Source: Carpediemonas membranifera
Lineage: Eukaryota > Fornicata
Length of the DNA: 64,000 nucleotides
Direction of reading: 5' to 3'
Assembly (NCBI GenBank): GCA_019828565.1
Contig: JAHDYR010000037.1
Coordinates: 62,001 to 126,000, forward strand
The translations under genes and the position numbers were made by a program. The notes beneath the pieces were generated by a model, which did not search any database, was not told the DNA's origin, and worked only from the letters and a program-made list of their open reading frames with translations. This document shows positions 39,997 to 49,859 of the stretch, one piece after another; the stretch's first letter is position 1, and each line of letters begins with the position of its first letter.

Positions 39997-40683
39997 ATGC
40001 CTCCGAAACGGAGTAATACTGCTAAGAGCAAGGGCAGAAAGCGTCTAAACGCTGTGGAAATGATTTCTACTTACTTAGAGAAGGAGCACGCTGCTGGAAG
40101 CATCTCCGCTGCCGATGTCGCCACCGGAAACCGCATTTGCAATGAGGTGGTTGACAGACGCCCCAATGACCTCCCCACATTCGTTCCGGAGGATCTTAGG
40201 GATGAAGCGGAGTTCCGTTCTCTCGATAGCATTGAGCAGATCATGGCGCAGTACAAGGGCGAGTCTTCTGAGGCCAAGGAGAAGCGCTTCAGGGCCCTCA
40301 TCAGCCTGGACGCCGAAGGAGATGAGGTCAACCATGGCAGCCCTCTCTTGGCAACTGTCCGTGAGTACCGCGAGCTGTTCCACGGCATCCCTCAGTCGGT
40401 CCGCCCCCGCGCTTACGCCTTCGTCGCCCAGAGGCTTGGTATCTCTGTCGACAAGGTCAGAGAGGTCCTTCTGGAGAGTGTGTGCCGCAAGGACTCTAAG
40501 CTCATCTTCGAGCGTCCGCAGCTTGTCCTCAAGAAGCACTCGAAGACCTTCAAGGACCTCGCCGCTGTGATTGAGAAGAGGAACGCTGCCCGTGCCGCTG
40601 CAGAGGCTCGTGATGTTCTGCGTATACCCGTTTACGCGAGCCTCCTGCTCTTCCACGCAGCTAACGTCAACTCAAATGAGTAA
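39997..40683 (+). CDS. A2 basic protein, 228 aa
   Basis: Copy of A1 8660-9346 with one visible residue change (Asp to Asn in GDEVxHGS). Intact. Confidence 0.74.
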   Translation: MPPKRSNTAKSKGRKRLNAVEMISTYLEKEHAAGSISAADVATGNRICNEVVDRRPNDLPTFVPEDLRDEAEFRSLDSIEQIMAQYKGESSEAKEKRFRALISLDAEGDEVNHGSPLLATVREYRELFHGIPQSVRPRAYAFVAQRLGISVDKVREVLLESVCRKDSKLIFERPQLVLKKHSKTFKDLAAVIEKRNAARAAAEARDVLRIPVYASLLLFHAANVNSNE

Positions 40684-40703
40684 TAAATCGACTGCTTCTT
40701 CAT

Positions 40704-41661
40704 TTAATCTTCATTCTCTTCCTCATCTTCCTTCTCAGACAGCAGATGGTACCACTCTTCCTCGAAATAGTTCTCTTTCTGGTAATCCTTACGCATCTTT
40801 GATCTCTTATCCACGATCTTTTGGACCAAATCCCTTCGGTTGCTGTCGTAAAGGGCGATGATTATCTCACGTTGCTTCTTGCGCGTCGGGTGCGGGGTAA
40901 CACTCTTCCTCAGACGCTTAATGTAGCGGTTGAGCTTGTCCGAGGGCTTGGTGGGCAGGGTGGGTTGGGTGGCTTGGGTTCTCTTTGGGGGAGGCTGGAC
41001 CTGGTCCACAGAAGTGAAAGCCGTACCGTAGTCGACGGACGGGGGAGCCCTCCAGGACTTCATGGCATATCCATGGCAAGCAACGAGACTCTCACCGAGC
41101 TTCGTCCACTTGTTCGGGCCGTATGTTGCCTCCATGGTCACCAGTTTCGCATCATCCAGGTACTCCATCGTGGACTTTTGCTTGGAGATGGACATCCCCA
41201 TACGCTGGTAGGCTGGCACAAGAGAACTTACACACTGCAGGCGGATCCTCTGTCCGGCAGAGGCAACCGAAAGAAGAATCGTGGCGAGACCATTGCCCCT
41301 GGCATAGAATGCCGTGCGAATAACCACAACATATAAGTCCTGGCGCAGCTCGGAAGGGGTTTCATCAGTAGCTTCGGTGTTGTATGACTCCTTCGTGAGC
41401 AACAAGGCCGAAATGATGGAATCAGTCTTGCAGTCACGAATCGCAACCAATCTGGGTAAATACCTGGGCAACACTGGGTGAACAAACATGAAGAAGCGAT
41501 GATCGATGTCATCAACTCCTCTCGTGGCAACGTCCTGCTTAAAAAAACGTACGGACACTGGGGATGATGTCTGACTTATCAGAAAGTCTTACGTACTGTA
41601 TATAAGCCTTATGGGCTGCAAGAGTATCCTCTGTCCAAGATTCTTTCCCCGTTTGGTTCAT
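40704..41661 (-). CDS. A2 GNAT-like protein
   Basis: Copy of A1 7682-8638. It has the shared T-run +1 change near 41542 but is otherwise open to a C-terminus rich in Glu (EEEWYHLLSEKEDEEENED), giving the better view of the protein. The 36-bp intron is at 41452-41487. Confidence 0.66.
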
Positions 41662-41789
41662 TTTCACAAACTTTTTGTGAAACCTGCGAAATGTGAAATG
41701 TGCCATTCATGAAAAAAAAGTGGCACATATGAAAAATGAATGAATTTATCACGGAACCATCTTACATCACTTTATATCACGCGGATGCC

Positions 41790-44340
41790 TCAATTCTGTC
41801 TGCTACACTCTCCACACAGGCAGCAAACTAACTCTATGCCATGGTCCGCCAGACTGCATGACATCGTGCCCTCCTCACCCCACGTCAGCGTCGTATGCTC
41901 TTCTACAAACTCCCACACTTCATCAACAGTCTCCTGAAAGGTCTGGATCATCTCACGAGTTGGCTCGAAGGTCACGGTGGTCAGTGTGCGGACACCAAAC
42001 CAATGCTTCGCATCCTTACAGCAGTCGTGAACTCGCACACACTTGAGTCGCTGGAGCTGGGGGACAGAGTAGTCCTGCCGACCAAAAAGAACGCATGCCC
42101 GTCAGGAAGGAACACGCGAGAGTTGTCTGCTCGATCAAGCAAATGCCCTCAAGGACTGCCTTCCTGTGCAACTTGGCTGCTACCTCCTGGTTCTTGATGA
42201 ACTCTCGCTCAAAGTACTCCTCTAGGATATAGAACAGCGGCACCTTGAGATGCTTGTGGCACAGGGGCTGCGTCGTGAGTCTGCTGATGCTGTAGAGGTT
42301 CTCAGCGCACGGTTTCTCCTTCGTCTTCGCTTCGCTGCTTGATAGCAGGGATATGGAAGTCTTATCCTTGTTAGGAATGAACGCAATCGTGACGTGAATG
42401 AGGTGGGCCACTGCGGCAGCCATGAAGTGAAACGCGACAGCCGCGTCAGTCACAGGTTCGGACGAGTAGTACATGGCCTGGAGGTAGCCAATGAGCCGAA
42501 TGATATCTTGAATGCACTCAGGGAGAGCAACGTAGTCCTCTTGGTCGTGGCAGCCATCCTTACACGTGCGGACGACTGCTCGTTACAACCTACGGTCCTA
42601 TCGATGCTTCGCATGGACGACATACGGCCAAGCTTAAGGTTGAGGAGCTTATTCTGGATGATCTCCTCGCGGGACCCGCGGGTGGTGGGATGCTTCTTGA
42701 AAGAACCACAGATATGGGCAACCTGCTCGAGTAAACGGTGCGAGTCGTGCATGAATGGAGGGCATATGACGATCTTCTCAAGAGGGATGACACTACAATT
42801 CTCGAACACCATGCGTTCATTGGTGAAATCGCCATAGATTGCAAGTACATCTTGAACTCGGTTCGGGTCGTCGACTTCAGCCTGGTATGCTGTCTTATCG
42901 TCCAGGTTGTCCTTGATGGTGAGACGATGGCGGCCTGCTATCGGGTGGAGCGCCTTACTTTTGTGGTAAATCGTGTTGCAAGGGTGTGGATAGTTGGGCC
43001 GGCCCGACTTTCTGGACAGCATGTGGCGGAGGGCGGCATGATCGCCCATGACGATGACATGGTCGAAGATTGTGACCTCACCAGTGTCTCTGATGGGTAT
43101 CTGACTCGTGTATAGGCGCTCAATCTCCTTCTCGACGCGAGAAAGAGACTCTTCCATCAACAAATCACCCTCGCTACCCATATACTCGACTATACGGAAA
43201 GGTGGAGTAATCTTGTTGGGGAATGTGAAGCCTGTGGGGTCGTAGATGCGGAGCTTGAAGGCAGCAGAACCCCCTTTCCACCCGTCAAGCCATAGTAGGA
43301 TCTTCATGGGGCTAAACGTGACTCCAACCCTGTTGCCAAGGGCGTTCTTGCATCGAACGTAGTTGGGCTGGTCCGACTCGAGCCATTCCGGGTGGCGAAC
43401 AGCTTGCTTGAGGTAACGAACGGCATCAAACCAGACTCGATCAACCTTGTCCCATGTGGAGCTGTTGAGCCGCTTGCCGAGGGTGACTCCCTGGGTCTGC
43501 TTGAGCTCAGGGCGATGACTTGTGGCCACATCGCTCGTCTCGTAGTGAAGATCAAGCATTGGCTTCTCCCACTTGAAGTCAATGACGTTCTCCGCGTCCG
43601 TCAGGGGCTGGATATCGACACCCTCGTCCACCGTTAGGCGATTGGTGCACTCGAGTCTCGACTTTGTGCCATTTCTGCCCCACCGCCAGGTCGTGTTGAC
43701 TGTGACAGACTCCACAGGGACGAGATGACCCAAGAAAGCAACCTCTGGTCTAGTCAGCGCTGCAACCAGGCCGTTGATCTTGGTGATATTGACCTGCAAC
43801 TGCTTCACGAAGATATCAGCAGCCTTGCTGGAGATGATTGGCATATGAAGTCGCGCAGAAAGACTACGGATGAGCTTAAAGAGCTCATGGGTTGCGTTAC
43901 AACCCGACTTGATGTACATCAGGATAGAAACAAGCTCCAAAAATCTGCTTGTAGTTGTCAGTTTCCTCAGTTGAGACCTCGTGCTGTCTCCGCAAGCGTT
44001 CGTGGGTGACAGCAATACGCGCGTGGTCACGTACGAAGACATCGAAGGTCGGGGCGACTCCTCTATGGGAACGTACTGCACGCAAGAAGGGTCGAGAGTC
44101 GTGCGGGTCGGCGAAAAATCTCGGATCGACCTCCATGTCCGCAAATAGGCCCTGGTTAGCCATTTCCAAGATGAGTTCACGGAATTCTCGGCGCTGGCGG
44201 CCTCGATCCTGTGTATTTCCGCCAATACCAACAAGGGAGAGGTATGTATGAGCGAGAATGTAGTTCATACGCTCTGCAGTCCTTGGAGGGCCAGTATTGT
44301 CGTAGACAGTGCCAATGAAGGTCTGTATGACAATGTGCAT
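41790..44340 (-). CDS. A2 transposase candidate (frame-broken)
   Basis: Copy of A1 5002-7555 with the same +1 changes after TTT near 43940 and 42085. At the middle break (near 42540) A2 lacks two bases present in A1 (ACCAAGAGG against ACCTTAAGAGG), so the two copies need different shifts there. One visible residue change: Glu to Val in the TSDEATSHR region. Confidence 0.68.
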
Positions 44341-44858
44341 GCTCAGGAATTTTTGCTGAAGTCACTTTCACATTTCACAAGTTTCACAAGAGTTTGTGAA
44401 AGATTTTTGGTTTGGGGCTTCCGCTGCTCTGTTTCCTCCAAAAAGTTGTGAGCAGCAACTACACTGAGTTTTATACGTATTCTATGCTTCTCATACCCAT
44501 TGATGCGTTATTGCGCAATTCTGCTTTGCCCTCAAAGGAAAAGTGAATTTGAATTTCCCCCTGAATCTTGCAAGATACTGCGGAAGTAACGGTAAGAAAA
44601 AATGAAACTCGCCAACGAAAGCAGCTGGAAGAAAATGGTAAAAAGTATTGGAACTAGGACAATATGGTGTACACTCTGAGCAACTTCATTTCTTTCTGGC
44701 GTTCACCTGTGTCACGAGCTCTTTGGGCACTGTTTCGGGCGTTAGGACAAACCAAGGGTTCCATGATCCTTTGTTGATCTAGTTACACCTCTGTTGTTAG
44801 CACAATCTTCCAAGACCATCTCATCGTTGATAAAATTTTGCAGATTTTTCGAATGCGA

Positions 44859-44965
44859 GAAAATGAAGACTTCCCCACAGAACCTGAGTATGTACGGATA
44901 GTACTTGACCCCCATGGATTATCCCCCCATGTTTGGTTTTTGTGGGGAAGTCTTCATTTTCTCAA
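44859..44965. repeat. A2 subterminal hairpin (transposase side)
   Basis: Inverted copy of A1 4378-4484; stem GAAAATGAAGACTTCCCCAC with its complement about 60 bases away. Confidence 0.6.
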
Positions 44966-45298
44966 TCTCTGATTCAATCATTAATTCATACGGAAGTAGA
45001 AGATACTGGAGGCTGAAAACTTCAGAGGGCATTGCTATTAGCTATAAAACACCGCTGTTAAGATCCCATGTTCGAACGAGCACTTCACATTTACAACATA
45101 AAATGCGTTATCCTCTTTTATCAACACTGACACCATGTGATACTTCAAGACGCCAGACATGTCTTTTATGCTTCTATAACTACCTTCTAGATGTTCTGGA
45201 GGTGCCTGAGATCGCCTGGATCGCGAGGTTTGACCAGCGTTGACACATGAGTATCTCCAGAGTATCTCCCGGGAGACTCTAGCCATTCTTACAGTATG

Positions 45299-47345
45299 AA
45301 ATAGCGTCGCATGCTCATCCTTGACGACCACAATAGCTTGCGCCGCAGCCACATCTTCATCAGATCCACGCCGGACCATGCCGGACTCATAAACTTCCGT
45401 CAAATGCATCCGCACAATATACTTGTCATGGTACGTCAACATCTTGACCCAGATAACGACTACAGTCTTGCTCTTCAGAGCTGACCAGGCCATGACACCA
45501 AAGTTGCTGTACCAATCAGTGGCATCGTCGAACATCAGGGTGGGCACGAACACGTTAGACGTCTCAAGCCTCAGCCTCTCGCCAGCATCGGAGAATCCCC
45601 AGGCGCGCACCTCCTCCCTCACTGCTGCCACTTCCTCTGCCGCAAACTTCTTGTCGAACTCGCCATTCTCAACCTTCTGCAGGCAGTAGCCGATGCACAA
45701 TCCATCCGGGTTGACTGCAATCTTCCGCCAACTCTTACGATCTTTGAGAACTCGCTCGCCTACCTTGTCGTACTCCACGTCGATGTACTTCTGCCTATCA
45801 ACGTCGCTCCGTAAGTATATCTGCATAGGGGGAACATTGGCAGGCGTCGGAGAGTGCTGTTTGATGATAGCCTTCATCTCTGGCGACAGACCGAGGTCGA
45901 GGGGTGGGACCGTTATGAACTTCTGGCCCCCGTACCTCATCATGGTGCTATTGATCCGAGTCCATAAGGCTCCAGTCACATTGTTCCTCTGGAACAGTAC
46001 CATCAAGGCAGCGAGAGGAACGTAGCGGTCAAGCTCCACTGTTGCCTCCTCGGCGCGCCTGACAAGCTCAGCCCAGTTGTCCTCGAGTTCATCGGCGAGC
46101 GCTTCAAGCCCAGCCTCACTCGCCCGTGCCAACTCTGCTTGAGTAAACTGATGGATCGCCTGATCCTCGGCCTTCTGCTGACCTAACTCAGCTTCAAGTC
46201 TCTTCTGGGACTCCTCAGACTCTCTGTTAGCCTGTTCAAGCGCCTCCCTCGCCTCCCTCTCCTCAGCAAGCCGTTTTATCAAGGGCTCGTACTGCTCCAA
46301 CAAGCGCACAGACTCAGGGACATCATCAAGGCCTGCAATGGTGTCGTCTAGCTGCTGAAGGAGAGAACCAACGGTGTCTGTGTCGTCCACATCGGACTCT
46401 ACGTCGACGTCTTGATCAGACTGTGGCAAAGGAACGCCGTCACCCTGCATGGCGGCCGGTTCAGAGTGGCCATCGGACTCGGACTCGTCAGTGTCGGAAA
46501 ATTCATCGTGTGTCGTGGACTCTGCGTCGACAACCGGAAGCGGCTGAGGGGCAGCAACAACGGAAGAAGGCTTGGTGGCTGCTGCTGAGCGATCCTGGGC
46601 CCGGACTAACTCCTCTTGGACCTTCATCAGAGCAGCAGTCGATGAGGCGAGCTCCTTCTCAAGACGAGCGATCTTCCTCTTCAGAGGAGCTGACGGATCG
46701 AGCGAACCGATCTTAGCCAACTCCTCGGCCAGCTTCTCTGAGCCAGCGAAGGACAGCTTCTTGCTGAGCTGGGCGTGGGCGATAAACTGGCCAAATTGGC
46801 CTGCCGGAACACGAGAATCGAGTTTCTTCGAGTCCTTGTGGCGCAACACAAGGTGGAATGCGCGGTAAATCTCAACCTGCTTCTCAACAGGGAGCGAGTC
46901 GACGCCGACTAGAGCCTTATGAACAGATTTGGCGGTGAAGTGGTCACAAAACTTCCGTCGGAATGCCTCAATTGTGTCGGGAGAGTCAAAGTCGACCTCG
47001 CAGAGGTAGTTGCGGTTAGTTGCGTCACATATCGCGCGTAGTTTGGCAACTCCATAGTCGTGAACGTGCTGGCTTAAAGTGCGCTTCAACGGGAACCCGA
47101 AAACAACGTTGATCGTACGAATGCTGATCAGACGGACGCAAACGAAGAACAGAGGGTCATCAGAGACGATGCCGTGATCTTGCAGCCAGGTTATACGGCT
47201 CTTTGTGGACGAAAGGGCGTCGTATGCACGGAATGAATCATCTGTGTAAATAGGACCGTGAAAATGAAAGTGACATACCAGAATCGTCAGGAGCAAGCAT
47301 TGTCTCCTTCAGTTTGCCGAGAGAGATGATGTCTTCGTTAACCAT
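45299..47345 (-). pseudogene. Element B OTU-like peptidase, main part (3' end cut by A2)
   Basis: Exon 1 (47345-47279) encodes MVNEDIISLGKLKETMLAPD; a 37-bp intron (47242-47278) follows; then a long exon. A central coiled coil (about residues 190-410, with EEREAREALEQANRESEESQ) and an acidic stretch precede the OTU part: KIAVNPDGLCIGYCLQKVE (Asp, Cys) and VVKDEHATLF (His). A2 interrupts just after HATLF; the tail is at 33834-33954. In the present state the frame would run on into the A2 terminal repeat. Palindromes GTCCTC(A/T)GAGGAC stand before the start codon. Confidence 0.78.
47242..47278 (-). other. 37-bp intron in B OTU gene
   Basis: GTATGTCACT to TTTACACAG on the minus strand; joining gives APDDS-D-DSFRAYDAL. 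Confidence 0.7.
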
Positions 47346-48024
47346 TGTCAATTTGGTCCTCAGAAGACTTTCTCGAAAAATGAAATACGTTTTATCTCAA
47401 TAAATATTGCCAGCTGTCATGTAAATACCTCCGATCAGCCATAAAGACCCAAGAGCTACCCCTTGGCCGATTTTCAGCTCATTCTGCACCTGCGCTGTTT
47501 TGGCCGTTTTTCGATGGGCATCTCCTCGCTCCATTTTCGATTTTGTCAATTTGGTCCTCAGAGGACACAGATTAAATTTTTCAGTGTCCTCTGAGGACAA
47601 CATTGACAGGATTTGTAGCTTATCCATGGCCAGAAACTGAAATCGCTGAAAAGCTCAGAGACGTCGTTATATCATCTATAACGGCATCTCTGAGCTTTTG
47701 GGCGCACGGTTTCATCCTGACGTGGAGATCGATGGTGGTGAAAATGAAGAATTGACTAGGAGAGCTCTACGCTTGCATGCAGCCTTCTATTAGGTTGTTG
47801 ATGTTGGTTATATGCTTCTTTTTCGTTCTCGATGCGTGTGGATGAGTATTCTGTTGCAAGATTCATTTTGATGGACTGATGTTGGTTATAGAGGATAAAG
47901 GCACCAGAATGGATCATATGCATGCTATAAACCCGTTCTGTGCCGTTGGAATACCATAGCTGCGCAGCAATGTCGAGAGTCACAGTTCATTTCACATTTT
48001 CACACGCATTTTAAGGAAACAACG
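47346..48024. promoter_or_regulatory. Element B divergent intergenic region with palindromes
   Basis: GTCCTCAGAAGAC (47356-47368), GTCCTCAGAGGAC (47554-47566) and GTCCTCTGAGGAC (47586-47598), two of them inside a repeated TTGTCAATTTGGTCCTCAGA. A long hairpin with arms AAAAGCTCAGAGACGTCGTTATA-like lies at 47648-47699. Before the basic-protein gene there are TTTCACATTTTCACAC half-sites (about 47991). No gene seen. Confidence 0.6.
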
Positions 48025-48786
48025 ATGGCAAGAAGTAAACAAGGCAATATACAGGCCACTGAAGCTCAAAAGGAGAGGAGAATGGCTCTTGGCAAGAAAG
48101 CGCAGCAAAAGAGCCAGAGCAAGTCCAACAAGTCCACGAAAACAGCCCGAAAAGCTCACAAGACGCCCGTCGAGATTGTTCAGACCTTTATCAGCAATTT
48201 CCTCACTAATAATGACGATATTACCCGCGCAAACGGATGGGTTGTCGACTTCAGCCAGAAGTTTGCCGCCGAGGTCCCTAAGATGAAAGTAGCCTCCTTG
48301 AAGAAGGACAAGCTCTACGGCAATCTCCAGTCGGTCGAAGAGATCAGCCGCAAGTGGCAGGGAGGCGGTGATGAGGACAAGCGTCACCGCTTCAAGGCTC
48401 TCCTCAGTCTTGACGCTCAGACAGATGAGCTAGACACGGACGACCCACTCATCGCGACTGTCCGCGAGATGGATGATGCCTTTCACCGCATTCCCATCGC
48501 CTACCGGGCTAAGGTCCATGCCTTCGCTGCTTCATCGTGCGGTGTGACGGTCGATGACGTCAAGCTCGTCCTGAGCAAGCCTTGCCGTGACCGCGACGCG
48601 GATCTCATCTTCGCCAGACCCACCAGAGTTCTGAAGAAGGAGGCTAAGACACTCAGTCAGCTCACTTCTGTCATTGCGAAGCGGAATGCGGAACGTGCTG
48701 AGGCTGAATCGCGTGATGTGCTGCGTCGCAAGGTATACCAAGCCATCATGAATTACTACTTAGAGTGTTCGGCACAGGAGCTATAA
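48025..48786 (+). CDS. Element B basic protein, 253 aa
   Basis: Homologue of the A 228-aa protein. Very basic N-terminus (KKAQQKSQSKSNKSTKTARK), then HRFKALLSLDAQTDELDTDD, PLIATVREMDDAFHRIP, LIFARPTRVLKKEAKTLSQL and a C-terminal helix. Intact. Function not recognised. Convergent with GNAT, 3' ends 24 bp apart. Confidence 0.75.
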   Translation: MARSKQGNIQATEAQKERRMALGKKAQQKSQSKSNKSTKTARKAHKTPVEIVQTFISNFLTNNDDITRANGWVVDFSQKFAAEVPKMKVASLKKDKLYGNLQSVEEISRKWQGGGDEDKRHRFKALLSLDAQTDELDTDDPLIATVREMDDAFHRIPIAYRAKVHAFAASSCGVTVDDVKLVLSKPCRDRDADLIFARPTRVLKKEAKTLSQLTSVIAKRNAERAEAESRDVLRRKVYQAIMNYYLECSAQEL

Positions 48787-48810
48787 ATTCTTGTTTTATT
48801 TTCATTTCAT

Positions 48811-49736
48811 TTACACTTCTTCGTCATCCTCAACGGAAATATTCCATTCACTGTCCCAGAAGTTGGCTTTCTTCTCCTTACGCATCTCGGTCCTCGTTTC
48901 CTTGATCTCTTTGACCAGCGTGAAAGAACGAAGGTTGTAATGGCGGATAATCATCAACTTCTGCCTGATTCGGGTGACGTTAGGCCGTTTTGCCGCACGT
49001 TCACGGCGCACGGACACACGGGTGCGTTCCACGAACGAGTCAACACTCCTCTTGTCGGAAGCAGGCATCCCATGAGCGTGCTGATCAAGTCTATTACCAT
49101 GGTTGGTCACGCGGATCAACGTAGAGCCTTGCATTATCATCCCACAGCACTCTGTCAGGCTCTTGCCGAGGTTGGTCCACTTGTTGGGACCCATCGTGCC
49201 CTCCATCGTGACAATGGCAAGTGGGTTGCCCCCCGTGTCCACCAGCTGCTCGACCTGCGACGGGTCCGATGACTCCTTGAGGCCAAAGGACGCATACATG
49301 TCCTGGAGTCGCTTGTCGCACTGCAGTCGGACGAGTTCTTCGGCAGATGCTATGCTAAGAAGCACCCTCGCGAACCCAAGACCTCTGCAGGAGACGGCTG
49401 TCCGTAAGCCGATGACAAACCGCTCCTGGTGCAGTTGTCCGCTCAGGGTCTGCCCCTCCCTGTACGACTCGCGGAAGAGAAGGCATGCAGCCTTGATGTT
49501 GTCCATCTCAACCCCACGAATTGCGATGAGACTGTGTTAACAAGAAGTGTAGTGGGTCTGACATACATGACGAATGAGTAGTTCAGACAGTCGAGGTTCG
49601 AAGTCGCCAGATCTCTGTTGAAGAAGGCCCTGACAGACGGCAAGAGCTCAGACTTGTCTGAAAGCTTGACATATTGAATATAGGCCTTGTGTTGCGATAA
49701 ATTCATCGTCAGCCATGTCGGAAGTGACGTTTCCAT
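48811..49736 (-). CDS. Element B GNAT-like acetyltransferase, about 300 aa
   Basis: Start METSLPTWLTMNLSQHKAYIQY; conserved VKLSDKSELLPSVRAFFNRDL. A 35-bp intron at 49532-49566 joins YSFV to LIAIRGVEMD and restores one frame. GNAT-like core VIGLRTAVSCRGLGFARVLLS and RLQCDKRLQDMYASFGL. TMEGTMGPNKWTNLGKSL aligns with TMEATYGPNKWTKLGESL of A, a motif special to this family. Basic then acidic C-terminus (SVEDDEEV). Substrate unknown. Apart from the intron it is intact, so this is the best representative. Confidence 0.72.
49532..49566 (-). other. 35-bp intron in B GNAT gene
   Basis: GTATGTCAGACCC to TTAACACAG on the minus strand, at the same protein position as the 36-bp intron of the A genes. 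Confidence 0.68.
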
Positions 49737-49776
49737 TGTTTTTCACCAAACAAGTGACGTAATGTGAAAATTGTGA

Positions 49777-49808
49777 AACTACCAATGTTGAAAAAAAAAT
49801 TGGTAGTT
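49777..49808. promoter_or_regulatory. CTACCA hairpin before B GNAT gene
   Basis: Arms AACTACCA and TGGTAGTT around TGTTGAAAAAAAAA. Between it and the ATG (49736) lie TTTCAC/GTGAAA half-sites, paralleling the order in A (hairpin, TTTCACA palindrome, ATG). Confidence 0.66.
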
Positions 49809-49859
49809 GGGGGAAACACACCAAATGGGATGTACTGACCAATAAAACTCCTTTACTCA

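Larger units (their letters stand above)
33955..45298 (-). mobile_element. Element A, copy 2 (A2), inverted, inside element B
   Basis: The same 50-bp TIRs as A1 (33955-34004; 45249-45298) and an AA duplication (33953-33954, 45299-45300). Nearly identical to A1 and opposite in orientation. Inserted in the 3' part of the B OTU gene. Differences from A1 are mostly single-base indels in homopolymers; each copy breaks different genes (A1: OTU, GNAT, SET; A2: OTU, SET, caspase-like). Confidence 0.92.
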
